A stretch of DNA of 64,000 bases from assembly GCA_030690265.1 (NCBI GenBank), contig JAUYHA010000177.1:124001-188000 (forward strand). Direction: 5' to 3'. The notes under the pieces are model-generated. The model made no database searches and was not told where the DNA came from. It was given only the letters and a program-made list of their open reading frames with translations. A program made the translations under genes and the position numbers. The stretch's first letter is position 1. Each line of letters starts with the position of its first letter. Positions 17,104 to 28,153 of this stretch are shown here, piece after piece. This DNA is from Dehalococcoidales bacterium (GTDB taxonomy: Bacteria; Chloroflexota; Dehalococcoidia; Dehalococcoidales; UBA2162).

Positions 17104-17793
17104 TTATACCATAACACCTTTCCGATGTTCCAGGTTTCCGGTAGAGGCAAGGTGAGCCAGACGGGTGGGCTCCGGTAAACGGTAACCGCGTGAGCACTCC
17201 ATAACCCAGTGAACAGCGCTTTGCAGGCTAATTTTATGACCTGGAGAAACATAAACCGGTTTTACTCCGGGTCTCGTGCGAAGTGCCGCCCCTATAACCT
17301 CACCACCATCCGTTAGCTCGGCATAGCTGCCTGCCTCTACTCCGGGTTCTTCATAACTGCCGCAGAGCAGGGATTTAGCACAGCCGATTGTCGGCGTATC
17401 CAGGAAAAGCCCCAGATGGCAGGCAAGACCAAACCGCCGGGGGTGGGCAAGCCCCTGACCATCGACCAGGAACAGGTCAGGAGTAATGACCAGCCTCTCA
17501 CAGGCAACCAGGATAAGCGGTGCTTCACGGAAGGAGAGAAGACCGGGAATATAAGGAAAATCAAGCCCGCCCTCGACTACCTGCGTCTCCACCAACTCAA
17601 GTTCGGGATAGCTCAGTACAACCACTGCCCCTCTAGCCATCTCTCTTGCTCGCCACACTGACATATCAACGCCGGCTATGAAGCGGGGAGCAATAACTTC
17701 GTTATTTCTGGAGGCCCGGGGGGCTAACTGTCGTTGTATCTCTACAGCCTGAGAGGGAGTAAGCCGCCAGCTGTGCCAGCTTTTTACCTTCAT
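17104..17793 (-). CDS. nfi: Endonuclease V (deoxyinosine 3' endonuclease)
   Basis: A 229-residue repair enzyme that nicks DNA next to deaminated adenine (inosine). Family motifs present: FIAGVDMSV with the first catalytic Asp, FPYIPGLLSFREAP with the Tyr wedge and catalytic Glu, LFLVDGQGLAHPRRFGLACHLG with the second Asp, and GCAKSLLCG. Length is normal. It stands alone 44 bp downstream of the prfB start on the same strand and ends just before it, so it may be transcribed into the prfB operon. Confidence 0.93.
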   Translation of the reverse strand: MKVKSWHSWRLTPSQAVEIQRQLAPRASRNNEVIAPRFIAGVDMSVWRAREMARGAVVVLSYPELELVETQVVEGGLDFPYIPGLLSFREAPLILVACERLVITPDLFLVDGQGLAHPRRFGLACHLGLFLDTPTIGCAKSLLCGSYEEPGVEAGSYAELTDGGEVIGAALRTRPGVKPVYVSPGHKISLQSAVHWVMECSRGYRLPEPTRLAHLASTGNLEHRKGVMV

Positions 17794-17851
17794 TCTCTGA
17801 TTATAGCCTTTAGAGAATCTTTTGGCAACTTACTGGAACCCTGTCCAAATG

Positions 17852-17880
17852 TTGCCATAGTTTAGTTAAGGTGGTATAAT
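17852..17880 (+). promoter_or_regulatory. Promoter of the pyr operon
   Basis: TTGCCA (17852-17857) and TATAAT (17875-17880) are separated by exactly 17 bp. The predicted transcription start near 17887 leaves a leader of about 113 nt that holds the attenuator. Confidence 0.8.
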
Positions 17881-17916
17881 AAATTATTACCAACAAAAGC
17901 TTATAATAACCTTTAA

Positions 17917-20024
<2,108 letters not shown>

Positions 20025-20031
<7 letters not shown>

Positions 20032-20165
20032 CAATGTCATTCTGAGGAGTGAACTCGTTCCGATAAGTCAGAGTGAACCGAAGGTGAACGACGAAGAATC
20101 CGTAGTCAGGGAACGGATTCTTCGCTTCGCTCAGAATGACACTAAGGCGTTGCTAAACGACCTCG
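20025..20165 (+). repeat. 141-bp MITE-like repeat, copy A
   Basis: The outer ends are TGTTTAACAA and TTGCTAAACGACCTCG, with inner inverted arms GTCATTCTGAG / CTCAGAATGAC and an internal hairpin around GAATCCG...CGGATTC. A nearly identical 141-bp copy lies inverted at 26149-26289. It supplies the pyrB stop codon and the sequence before pyrC. Confidence 0.85.
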
Positions 20166-20172
20166 AAGAACA

Positions 20173-21501
20173 ATGAAGCCTTTACTTATTCGGAGTGGTC
20201 ATATCATTGACCCCGGCCAGAAGATAGACGAGGTAGGCAGTCTGCTAATCACTGAGGGGAAAATCGCCTGGCTGGGCAAAGGAAAAGAAGCACCCTCCAT
20301 CGACTATGATATTCTCAATGCTGAAGGACTGGTTGTCTCCCCCGGATTTATTGACCTGCACTGCCACTTGAGACAACCCGGCTTTGAGGGGAAAGAAACA
20401 ATTGCCACCGGGAGCCGGGCTGCCGCTAAGGGAGGCTTTACCACTATCTGCTGCATGCCAAATACCAATCCCCCTCTGGATACTGGAGACACGATAGAGT
20501 ATGTGAAAAGAGAAGCGGCTAAAGATGCTGTTATCCGTGTGCTGCCGGTAGGCTGTATCTCAAAAGGCAGAAAAGGACAGGAACTAGCCCCCTTATCAGA
20601 GCTGGCTCTGGCAGGAGCAGTCGGCTTCAGTGATGACGGGGACCCGGTAATGGATTCGGAGCTTGTGCGCCGGGCGCTGGAGTACAGCCGGAGCTCGGGC
20701 TTACCGGTTATTGACCACTGTGAAGATACCACCCTTGCCGATGGCGGACTAATGAATGAAGGCAGAGTATCAGCCCAGCTCGGACTCCGGGGCATCCCGG
20801 CTGCCGCCGAGGAAAATATGGTGGCCCGCCACCTCGCCTTAGCCCGCTCCACCGGAGGCAGACTTCACATTGCACATGTCAGCACCGAAGGCTCGGTTAA
20901 CCTTATCCGCCAGGCTAAGGCAGAAGGCATCCGGGTCACTGCCGAGGTTACCCCTCACCACCTCACCCTGACCGAAGAAAAAGTAGCTCAGTGCGGCACC
21001 AGTGCCAAGGTAAATCCCCCCTTGAGAACCGAAAAGGACATCCGCTCCCTGATTAAGGGGCTTAAAGACAATGTCATTGATGTTATCGCTACCGACCATG
21101 CACCCCACACGGAAGCTGAGAAGCAGACTGAGTTTGCCCTGGCTCCTTTCGGCATCAGCGGCTTTGAAACTGCCCTGGGCAGCCTGATGGCGCTGGTGCA
21201 TAATGGAGAGCTGACCCTGATTACCCTCATTTCCAAACTGACCTGCCAGCCAGCCGGAATTATCGGTGATAAATACGGTAGACTCGGCACCCTGGCTGTT
21301 GGCGCCCCGGCTGATGTTACCATCTTCGACCCCGATAAAGACTGGCTGGTTGATACGGCTACTTTTCTCTCCAAAGGTAAAAATACTCCTCTAGCCGGCT
21401 CTACTCTCAAAGGCAGGGTAATGGCAACCATATCCCGGGGAAAGCCAGTCTATAAGGACGATTCAATTAAAATTGAGACGAAGCAAAAAATAAATGTCTA
21501 A
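20173..21501 (+). CDS. pyrC: Dihydroorotase
   Basis: A 442-residue type I dihydroorotase that closes N-carbamoyl-aspartate to dihydroorotate. Metal ligands occur in FIDLHCHLRQPG (HxH), the bridging Lys region is GFSDDGDPV, further His are in IDHCED and HIAHVST, and the catalytic Asp is in IATDHAPH. The family usually holds two zinc ions. It starts 8 bp after the 141-bp repeat with a weak ribosome site (GAAGAACA) and overlaps carA by 8 bp. Confidence 0.95.
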   Translation: MKPLLIRSGHIIDPGQKIDEVGSLLITEGKIAWLGKGKEAPSIDYDILNAEGLVVSPGFIDLHCHLRQPGFEGKETIATGSRAAAKGGFTTICCMPNTNPPLDTGDTIEYVKREAAKDAVIRVLPVGCISKGRKGQELAPLSELALAGAVGFSDDGDPVMDSELVRRALEYSRSSGLPVIDHCEDTTLADGGLMNEGRVSAQLGLRGIPAAAEENMVARHLALARSTGGRLHIAHVSTEGSVNLIRQAKAEGIRVTAEVTPHHLTLTEEKVAQCGTSAKVNPPLRTEKDIRSLIKGLKDNVIDVIATDHAPHTEAEKQTEFALAPFGISGFETALGSLMALVHNGELTLITLISKLTCQPAGIIGDKYGRLGTLAVGAPADVTIFDPDKDWLVDTATFLSKGKNTPLAGSTLKGRVMATISRGKPVYKDDSIKIETKQKINV

Positions 21502-22585
21502 AAAAACAATCCTGGTCCTGGAAGATGGCTCAGTGTATCATGGCAATTCCTTTGGTGATGAAGCCAGTGGCTCTGGTGAGGTGGTCTTCAACACCAGCAT
21601 GACAGGCTATCAGGAAATACTGACCGACCCTTCTTATGCCGGACAGATTGTGCTCCTTACATATCCCCTCATCGGTAATTACGGGACAAATGAGCAGGAT
21701 TTTGAATCAGGGAAAATTCAGGTCAGGGGCCTTGTCGTCAGGGAAGAATGCCTTGAGCCTAACCACTACCTGAAGAGTAAGACCATCCATACATACTTAG
21801 CTGAAAATAACATCCCCGGAATCTACGGGGTGGATACCAGGGCTATCACTAGAAAGCTCCGTTCCGCCGGAGTGATGATGGGAATAATTACCTCTGATAA
21901 AACTGTTGAGGAAGCTCTGGAAGAATTAAAACACCTTCCCCGCTACGGGGAGATTGATTTTGTGAAGCAAATAACTACCGGAGCCTCTTACCGCTGGCAA
22001 CCAGATTCAGCCGGTTCAAACCCTTCCTTCAATATAGTTGCCCTTGACTGCGGCTTAAAGTATAATATCCTCCGTATTCTGACTAAGATGAACTGTGCGG
22101 TAACCGTTGTCCCCTGCACTATGTCAGCAAGAGAAATCCTGGCTCTGGAACCTGACGGTATTTTGCTCTCTCCCGGTCCGGGTAACCCCGAGCTTCTGGA
22201 CTATATTGTAGCTACCGTAAAAGAACTTATCGGTAAGAAGCCGATTATGGGCATCTGCCTGGGCAACCAGCTCATCGCCCAAGCTTTCGGGGCAAAGACC
22301 TTCAAGCTAAAATTCGGACACCGGGGCGGTAACCACCCGGTTAAAGACCTGAGCGATGGGCGAGTTCATATTACGGCTCAGAACCACGGCTATGCCGTGG
22401 CTGCGGATACTCTCAAAGGAGGGCTTGAGGTGAGCCACATCAATCTGAACGACGGTACAGTAGAGGGCTTGCGGCACAAGGAGCTGCCTGTCTTTGCCAT
22501 CCAGTACCACTCTGAAGCCTCTCCCGGCCCTCTGGACAACACCTACCTCTTTAACCGGTTTCTGGAGATGATGGAGGGGAAATAA
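21494..22585 (+). CDS. carA: Carbamoyl-phosphate synthase small (glutaminase) subunit
   Basis: A 363-residue protein. The N-terminal CPSase small-chain domain (GNSFGDEASGSGEVVFNTSM region) is followed by a class I glutamine amidotransferase with GICLGNQLIAQAFGA (nucleophile Cys), GHRGGNHPV and QYHSEASPGP (catalytic His, Glu). It provides ammonia to CarB, which is not in this window; the gene directly downstream is ubiX. pyrC overlaps its start, and ubiX begins at the base after its stop. Confidence 0.95.
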   Translation: MSKKTILVLEDGSVYHGNSFGDEASGSGEVVFNTSMTGYQEILTDPSYAGQIVLLTYPLIGNYGTNEQDFESGKIQVRGLVVREECLEPNHYLKSKTIHTYLAENNIPGIYGVDTRAITRKLRSAGVMMGIITSDKTVEEALEELKHLPRYGEIDFVKQITTGASYRWQPDSAGSNPSFNIVALDCGLKYNILRILTKMNCAVTVVPCTMSAREILALEPDGILLSPGPGNPELLDYIVATVKELIGKKPIMGICLGNQLIAQAFGAKTFKLKFGHRGGNHPVKDLSDGRVHITAQNHGYAVAADTLKGGLEVSHINLNDGTVEGLRHKELPVFAIQYHSEASPGPLDNTYLFNRFLEMMEGK

Positions 22586-23191
22586 ATGGCGAAAAAATCA
22601 CCCAGAGTGCTGATTGTTGGTATGTCCGGAGCTTCAGGAGCCATTCACGGTATAAGGCTGCTGGAAATGCTGGCCGCCAGGCAGGATGTTGAGACACACC
22701 TGGTTATCTCAAAAGCGGCGGAGATAAATATCAAGCACGAAACCAGCTGGAAAGTTAGCCAGGTAAAAGCCCTGGCTAATTTCTGCTATGATATTGACGA
22801 TATTGGTGCTTCGTTAGCCAGTGGCTCCTTCAAAAGTGACGGTATGGTCATTATCCCCTGCAGCATAAAAACCCTTTCCGCCGTAGCTAATTCTTACTCC
22901 GATAATCTGCTAAGCCGGGCTGCCGATGTTACCCTCAAAGAAAGAAGGAGGCTGGTGCTGGCAGTAAGGGAAACGCCCCTTCATCTGGGTCACCTCAGAA
23001 ATATGACCAGAGTAACCGAGACAGGGGCGATTGTTTTCCCTTTAGTCACTGCTTTCTACAATAGACCCCAGACAATTCAGGAACTCATTGACCATACGGT
23101 AGGCAGAATCCTGGACCTTCTCGGTCTTGAGCATAGTCTCGTTTCACAGTGGTCAGGGATACCCGGTAAAGAAGCTCCCCGGATTAAGTAA
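22586..23191 (+). CDS. ubiX: UbiX-like flavin prenyltransferase
   Basis: A 201-residue flavoprotein that makes prenylated FMN, the cofactor of UbiD decarboxylases. Signatures: GMSGASGAIHGIRLLEML (FMN loop), KAAEINIKHE, ASGSFKSDGMVIIPCSIKTLSAVANSYSDNLLSRAADV (in part, the most conserved block), and RETPLHLGHLRNM. It ends the pyr operon, abutting carA (TAAATG). Its likely client UbiD and an LpdD-like chaperone are on the opposite strand 0.6-2.8 kb away. It ends before a strong terminator. Confidence 0.94.
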   Translation: MAKKSPRVLIVGMSGASGAIHGIRLLEMLAARQDVETHLVISKAAEINIKHETSWKVSQVKALANFCYDIDDIGASLASGSFKSDGMVIIPCSIKTLSAVANSYSDNLLSRAADVTLKERRRLVLAVRETPLHLGHLRNMTRVTETGAIVFPLVTAFYNRPQTIQELIDHTVGRILDLLGLEHSLVSQWSGIPGKEAPRIK

Positions 23192-23235
23192 AACAAGTAA
23201 GTCCGGACGAAGCGGAAAAGAAACCAAGACTCAGC

Positions 23236-23275
23236 CAAGGTCAGCGCCAAGGTTTTGGCGCTGACCTTGTTATCT
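23236..23275. terminator. Strong hairpin terminator between ubiX and ubiD
   Basis: A perfect 15-bp stem (23236-23250 with 23255-23269) with loop GGTT and then a T-rich run. It lies between convergent units and could serve both. Confidence 0.85.
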
Positions 23276-23279
23276 CTCT

Positions 23280-23480
23280 TCGAGGTCGTTTATAAACCGT
23301 TCGCCCCCGTATCAAGTACGGGGCAGGCGCTGAGCCTGTCGAAGGACGCCGTTATGGTTCGAAGTCCTGTCCTGGTTCCACTGAGTCAGTTCTGGTGACA
23401 TCACTGGAACCACCACGAAGTGAGCGAAGCCTTCAGGCCGAGGCCGAAGGGCTCACCACGCACGGCTCGAACGAGTTAAT
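23280..23480. repeat. Interspersed palindromic repeat block
   Basis: No coding frame. It contains words shared with other intergenic regions here: CGAGGTCGTTTA (end of the 141-bp repeat), CCCCGTATCAAGTACGGGG, GAGCCTGTCGAAGGA, and several short inverted repeats (GGTTCCACTGA...TCACTGGAACC). Probably a mosaic of degraded repeat elements. Confidence 0.6.
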
Positions 23481-23496
23481 AAACAATCTCCTCTTC

Positions 23497-23799
23497 TTAT
23501 TCTAGCTCTTGGTGCTCTGTAGTCTCAGCAGCCGGGTGCCCGGGCTGAGTTTCACCAAGGTCAGCCAGAACCTTGATTACCCACGGCTTGGGGTGAAGTA
23601 CCCCCGTCCACGACCTGACCCACAGAGTATCGCCATCCGGTAATTTATCCGGAGCGCTGGCAAGGATAGCTTTCACAATTTTGCCGTTATATTTATTTTT
23701 ACGGTCCTCGGGGGTCAGTTCCCTGATGGTCAGGTTGGTCTCTTGATTCTCCTTCAAGTCAGAGAGGGCTCTGGTAAAGGTCATAAACTCTTTCTTCAT
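23497..23799 (-). CDS. Small UbiD-associated hypothetical protein
   Basis: A 100-residue soluble protein with no recognised domain. It has an N-terminal helix (EFMTFTRALSDLKENQE), a central basic segment and a Trp-rich part (TLWVRSWTGVLHPKPWVIKVL), then a polar tail. It follows ubiD by 19 bp on the same strand, so it is probably co-transcribed and may be a small subunit or assembly partner of the decarboxylase. It does not resemble the zinc-containing BsdD/VdcD subunits. Confidence 0.6.
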   Translation of the reverse strand: MKKEFMTFTRALSDLKENQETNLTIRELTPEDRKNKYNGKIVKAILASAPDKLPDGDTLWVRSWTGVLHPKPWVIKVLADLGETQPGHPAAETTEHQELE

Positions 23800-23818
23800 T
23801 AATTTTTTCTCCTAGTAT

Positions 23819-25252
23819 TTAATCTTTGAAGCCGTAATTTTTCCAGTTCTTTAGTACCTTGTTCTTCACTTCCTCAGGGTACATTACCTTAAAGGAGTTT
23901 CTAACCGGTATCTCGTTAAACCGGTCAGCTTCAGCCGGCCAGGTGCAATCAAAAACATCCAGGCCGCCAGTGTAGTGCCTTCTTTCTTCAGCTGAATAAC
24001 AGGGGGTAAGAGGGTTTGCTCCGTATTCAACCTTATTAATCTCCACTCCCCGCAGCGGGTGGCACTTGGTGGAAAAGTCGTGCATGACCTCACCCCAGTT
24101 AAACGGGTCTGCCTCATCAACTACCATTATCTTGTTGGGGTCTACCCGGCGCCGGGTCATGAAATAGTCTCTCACCTGGTCGACAACCTTCTTACCGCCC
24201 GGATTGACACCAACGATGATAAGATGGGTAACTCCGTGGGGTGGAGCATAGACATCGGTAACCGGTACATTGTGGCGGAGAAGACCGCGCTTCATAGCCA
24301 CGGCTGCGGTCATTGAAGCCAGCACGGAACTGTCATCAGGCGGAACACCCAGCTGAATAGTGGTAAATATGGGTGAGTTGCGGTGGGTAATTGCCTTTAT
24401 CTTACATAAGGTGCCGCTCCTCATCCCTTCGGTTCTAAATCCGGGGTATTCTCCGAAAGGTCCCTCTGAAGTCACCCTATCAGGCTGAAGCTCACCCTCA
24501 AGAATAATCTCGGCGTTAGCCGGTACCATCAGGTCTATGGTTTTACATTTCACCATCTCTATTGGCTTCTGGTTCCAAGCCCCGGCATAGTCAGCTTCAT
24601 CCACTTCAACCCCGTAGGAAACGGTAGATACCGCATTACTGGCCGGGTCACCACCAATGACGACCGCCATTGGCATAGGCTTGTTGGCCGGCACATATTT
24701 CCCATGTAATACCATACCGAGATGGCTGGTAACCCTGGGCCAGCCGGTAATATAATGTTTATTGTGTATCATGAAGCGGTACATGCCCCAGTTCTGTAAC
24801 CCGGTGTCCGGGTCCTTGGTTACCTCAAAAGCCCAGGTGGCTATATATCGCCCGCCGTCACCATCGTGCAAATAAGGGGTTGGCAGCTTGTTAAGGTCAA
24901 CATCATCTCCCAGGATAACATTCTCCTGACAGGGGGCACTATCTACAACTACTGGCTTAACTGTCTTTTCGATTCTTTTGGCATACTCGGCATAAATGTC
25001 TCGAATAGGCGTCTCAGGCGGCATATCCAGGGCAATAGCTACCCGGCGAAATGTTCCCAGCATTCCGCTAAAGATACGATGCCCGGGATAATCTTTGATG
25101 TTTTCAAATACAATTGCTGGACCCTCTCTCTGGTAAGCCAGCCGCCCAATAGCGCCTACCTCCAGGTCCCAATCCACTTCCTGTTTGATATGGACTATAT
25201 CCCCTGTTTTATCCAGGGCTTCAATAAACTTACGATTATCTGTATATGCCAT
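23819..25252 (-). CDS. UbiD-family decarboxylase
   Basis: A 477-residue prenylated-FMN-dependent (de)carboxylase. Typical segments are GAIGRLAYQREGPAIVFEN, GMYRFMIHNKHYITGWP, PMAVVIGGDPA, and EGPFGEYPGFRTEG, which carries the Glu-Arg-Glu region used in catalysis, with metal-binding residues near AYAGAWNQKP. Relatives act on aromatic or unsaturated acids in both directions; the substrate cannot be told here. Neighbours UbiX and an LpdD-like chaperone complete a functional set. The ATG is preceded by GGAGG. Confidence 0.92.
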   Translation of the reverse strand: MAYTDNRKFIEALDKTGDIVHIKQEVDWDLEVGAIGRLAYQREGPAIVFENIKDYPGHRIFSGMLGTFRRVAIALDMPPETPIRDIYAEYAKRIEKTVKPVVVDSAPCQENVILGDDVDLNKLPTPYLHDGDGGRYIATWAFEVTKDPDTGLQNWGMYRFMIHNKHYITGWPRVTSHLGMVLHGKYVPANKPMPMAVVIGGDPASNAVSTVSYGVEVDEADYAGAWNQKPIEMVKCKTIDLMVPANAEIILEGELQPDRVTSEGPFGEYPGFRTEGMRSGTLCKIKAITHRNSPIFTTIQLGVPPDDSSVLASMTAAVAMKRGLLRHNVPVTDVYAPPHGVTHLIIVGVNPGGKKVVDQVRDYFMTRRRVDPNKIMVVDEADPFNWGEVMHDFSTKCHPLRGVEINKVEYGANPLTPCYSAEERRHYTGGLDVFDCTWPAEADRFNEIPVRNSFKVMYPEEVKNKVLKNWKNYGFKD

Positions 25253-25409
25253 ATTACCTCCATACTAAATAGAAAATTTTTTTGTTTTTTACTACCTCTC
25301 GGTAGACACCTGCCAAGTGAAAAGCCATTTATCTATAGCTGCCGCCTGCGGTATCATCATGCCTCCATAAACAATTTAGATACCACTCATACTCGTAAGG
25401 TGAACCCTC

Positions 25410-25529
25410 TCACCTGATGGACATAGGCAGTAAAACGAAGAGACCAATCAGAAATATAACCACAAATGCCATTAACAGGATACCGATGATAGTTCCAACT
25501 GAGATGCGGCGCTTCGGTTTCCGTCTCAC
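25410..25529 (-). CDS. Candidate 39-residue single-span membrane peptide
   Basis: GTG start at 25529, stop TGA at 25410. Basic N-terminus (RRKPKRRIS), then one hydrophobic helix of about 25 residues (VGTIIGILLMAFVVIFLIGL and on to VLLP), ending MSIR. GGAGG lies 14 nt and AAAGG 6 nt upstream. It lies between ubiD and the LpdD-like gene on the same strand. No family recognised. Confidence 0.45.
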   Translation of the reverse strand: MRRKPKRRISVGTIIGILLMAFVVIFLIGLFVLLPMSIR

Positions 25530-25619
25530 TAATACCTTTCCCTCCTCCTTTCTCTATTTTAACGAAAGACCGGGACAAATTTTATCGACCTGCTCTATTT
25601 TTAGTTTTTGCCCCCGGCT

Positions 25620-25973
25620 TTACTTCTTATTCAGAAAATCATTTACCAGCAAATCAGCATTGTCCATAAACTTTCCGATTTCTTCCTCTGTAATATCGTC
25701 CAGATGAATACCGGCAATGACACAGCTTGGCCCCTTTATGGACTTGCTAATCAAGTAAGCTGATTTCTGGGCTATAGCATCATCTTTATGCCCCAGCCTG
25801 GTCAGCACTGACACAGAAGTTCTACCTGATTTGTCATCATATTCGCCCACAGCCACCGCACCAAGATGAGGGTTCTCATTATAAATAGACACTACCGGCA
25901 CACTACCCATATAAGTTACCGAAAGGCTGACTTTTGTCCTCCCTTCCCCTTTAGTTATCCCGTATCTATCCAT
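25620..25973 (-). CDS. LpdD-like prenylated-flavin chaperone
   Basis: About 117 residues from the ATG at 25973; a TTG at 25997 would add 8. Motifs GEGRTKVSLSVTYMG, NPHLGAVAVGEYD, LGHKDDAIAQ and VIAGIHLDDITEEEI match what I know of the LpdD-like domain, named after the gallate decarboxylase D subunit and linked to loading prenylated FMN into UbiD enzymes. Its position beside ubiD and near ubiX supports this. The family call is from memory of the motif pattern, so moderately sure. Confidence 0.68.
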   Translation of the reverse strand: MDRYGITKGEGRTKVSLSVTYMGSVPVVSIYNENPHLGAVAVGEYDDKSGRTSVSVLTRLGHKDDAIAQKSAYLISKSIKGPSCVIAGIHLDDITEEEIGKFMDNADLLVNDFLNKK

Positions 25974-26148
25974 CACCTCATCAAGGCAAGGCAACAAACT
26001 TTTATTTGCTGGGAGTTTTGACCGTCTTTGAAACAGGTCGTATCGATTTTTGTAATCCCGAAACCTTGTAAAAACTACCTTATTATTAGTGATTTTGTCA
26101 AGCCTCAGCGGGCTTTATTTGCACAAGAACCTGAAAATGCCCCTTGAA

Positions 26149-26289
26149 CGAGGTCGTTTAGCAACGCCTTAGTGTCATTCTGAGCGAAGCGAAGAATCCG
26201 TTCCCCGACTACGGATTCTTCGTCGTTCACCTTCGGTTCACTCTGACTTATCGGAACGAGTTCACTCCTCAGAATGACGTTGTTAAACA
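26149..26289 (-). repeat. 141-bp MITE-like repeat, copy B (inverted relative to copy A)
   Basis: Same length and nearly the same sequence as 20025-20165, on the opposite strand; I see only a few mismatches (for example AAC versus AAT near the left end and one in the central GTAGTCRGGGAACGG). The two copies bracket pyrC-carA-ubiX-ubiD and the LpdD-like gene. Confidence 0.85.
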
Positions 26290-26369
26290 TCCTCTCCTTG
26301 AACAACAGTTGACGGTCAGCTGCTGATGGGTTAAAATTAAATGCTAGAGTTAATCACGGAGGAGGTTGT

Positions 26370-26553
26370 TTAATAACTATCTTGTCATTGCAAGCCGAAG
26401 GCTTCAGCCAGAAGGTTTTCACTCTGACGAATCGGAACGAGCAGCCTGAAGGCGTGGCAATCTCAAAACTTTTAGAGATTGCTTCGTCGCGGAGTTTACA
26501 CTGAGCGAAGCGAATGTGCTCCTCGCAATGACATTGCTAAACGACTTCCGGAG
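26370..26553. repeat. Related MITE-like repeat upstream of purF
   Basis: It begins GTTTAATAACTATCTTGTCATTGCA and ends TCGCAATGACATTGCTAAACGAC, so it shares the GTTTA...GTCATT type ends with the 141-bp repeats but has a different interior (AATCTCAAAACTTTTAGAGATT hairpin). No coding potential; it lies directly before purF. Confidence 0.65.
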
Positions 26554-26572
26554 TAAAGAGAGGTAAGCAAGC

Positions 26573-27994
26573 TTGCACGAGTCCTGCGGAGTTGTCGGTA
26601 TTTATGCTCCTGATGAAGATGTAGCCCGGCTTACCTTTTTTGCTTTATTCGCTCTCCAGCATCGAGGCCAGGAGAGCGCCGGTATTGCCACCGCTGATGG
26701 CAAAAAGCTCCGGATTTATGCGGAGATGGGGCTGGTATCCCAGGTATTTGATGAGGAGTCACTGGGTCAGCTCACCGGGCATATTGCTATCGGTCACACC
26801 CGTTATTCAACCAGGGGTTCCAGTAAAATAATCAATGCTCAGCCTATCGTGGTGGGTGAGGATTCGAATACTCTGGCTGTAGCTCATAACGGGAACATCG
26901 TCAACGCTGAAAACCTGTATCGGGGTTTATCGGCACACGGCTATACCTTTCATACCTCTACGGATACCGAGGTTATTGCCAACCTTATTGCCTCTTCCCC
27001 GGAGAAAGATTGGGTAGGCAAGATAAGATATGCCATGCGCCGGCTCCAGGGTGCCTATTCCCTGACCCTTCTGACCATGGATACCGTCTTCGGAGTTCGT
27101 GACCCCTTTGGTGTTCGTCCACTCTGCCTAGGAACCATCAATGGCGGCTTTGTCCTGGCTTCGGAAAGCTGTGCACTGGACCACATCGGTGCCGATTTTA
27201 TTCGTGAGATTGAACCGGGGGAGATAGTTGCCATCAGCTCCAATGGCGTTCAAAGTTACCGCGAGGAATCAAAAAGAAAAGCTTCGTGTATCTTTGAGTT
27301 TATCTATTTTTCCCGGCCGGACAGCACCATTAATGGGCAGTTGCTTTATTCGGCCCGGCAGGCTATGGGGGCAAGGCTGGCCGAAGAGCATCCTGTGGAG
27401 GCTGATTTAGTTATGGGGGTGCCTGATTCAGCAACAGCCGCCGGAGGCGGTTACGCTCTCAGGTCAGGCATACCTCTGGCTGAGGGGCTGATTAAGAACC
27501 GCTATGTAGGGCGCACCTTTATCGAGCCTGACCAGCGAATCAGAGACCTTGGCGTAAAGCTAAAGTTTAATCCTTTATCCCAGGTATTGAAAGATAAGCG
27601 GGTAGTCCTGGTTGATGATAGTATTGTGCGTGGCACCACCACTCCCCAGGTGATAAAGCTATTAAGGAAGGCGGGGACTAAAGAAGTCCACATCCGTATC
27701 TGTGCTCCGCCCATCTGCTATCCCTGTTTCCTTGGCGTTGATATGGCTACCCGCTGGGAGCTAATTGCCGCTCAGAAAACAATTCCCGAGATTAGAGATT
27801 TTATCGGCGCCGATTCACTGGGCTATCTCAGCATTGACGGACTGATAAAAGCGGTAGGCTTACCCAAGGATATTTTCTGTCTGGCTTGCTTTACCGGGGA
27901 CTACCCGATACCGGTCCAGATTGAAATGGATAAGCTGGCACTGGAATCTGTAGCCGCCGCAGAGCAATCACCTCTCGATATAAGACAGCGTTAG
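26573..27994 (+). CDS. purF: Amidophosphoribosyltransferase
   Basis: A 473-residue enzyme for the first step of purine synthesis. The N-terminal Ntn glutaminase starts HESCGVVGIYAP, with a short propeptide before the nucleophile Cys. The C-terminal phosphoribosyltransferase has the PRPP loop RVVLVDDSIVRGTTTPQ. The cysteines for a B. subtilis-type [4Fe-4S] cluster are present (CIFEFIYF, PPICYPCF, CLACFTGDYP). The start is TTG after AGAGAGG; no ATG fits the short propeptide. No other pur genes adjoin. Confidence 0.94.
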   Translation: MHESCGVVGIYAPDEDVARLTFFALFALQHRGQESAGIATADGKKLRIYAEMGLVSQVFDEESLGQLTGHIAIGHTRYSTRGSSKIINAQPIVVGEDSNTLAVAHNGNIVNAENLYRGLSAHGYTFHTSTDTEVIANLIASSPEKDWVGKIRYAMRRLQGAYSLTLLTMDTVFGVRDPFGVRPLCLGTINGGFVLASESCALDHIGADFIREIEPGEIVAISSNGVQSYREESKRKASCIFEFIYFSRPDSTINGQLLYSARQAMGARLAEEHPVEADLVMGVPDSATAAGGGYALRSGIPLAEGLIKNRYVGRTFIEPDQRIRDLGVKLKFNPLSQVLKDKRVVLVDDSIVRGTTTPQVIKLLRKAGTKEVHIRICAPPICYPCFLGVDMATRWELIAAQKTIPEIRDFIGADSLGYLSIDGLIKAVGLPKDIFCLACFTGDYPIPVQIEMDKLALESVAAAEQSPLDIRQR

Positions 27995-28029
27995 GTTAAA
28001 ACCTTATTATTTAGAGAGGTGGTCTGAGA

Positions 28030-28153
28030 ATGCTATCCCAAAGCCATTTTGTCATTCCCGCGAAGCTTGTCCCGTACTTGATACGGGAGCGGGAATCCGA
28101 ACCACCCCACTTGGATTCCGTGTCAAGCACGGAATGACATTTTTCAGACAGCG
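28030..28153. repeat. Palindromic intergenic repeats after purF
   Basis: GTCATTCCCGCGAAGC...GGAATGAC outer arms with inner palindromes around CCCGTACTTGATACGGG and TTCCGTGTCAAGCACGGAA. The same words recur at 44.99-45.1, 53.2 and 62.8 kb. No coding frame. Confidence 0.7.

Noticed and set aside
22586-23191. carB expected after carA
   Set aside because: The gene there is plainly UbiX; no large CarB subunit occurs anywhere in the window.
24866-25417. Plus-strand frame of 183 codons over the start of ubiD
   Set aside because: Antisense to a well-conserved UbiD gene; a low-complexity translation without domain features.
26105-26305. Frame with NNVILRSELVPISQSEP-type protein, also seen near 20.0-20.2 kb
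   Set aside because: Both come from the 141-bp repeat; the shared translation follows from the repeated DNA and not from a gene.
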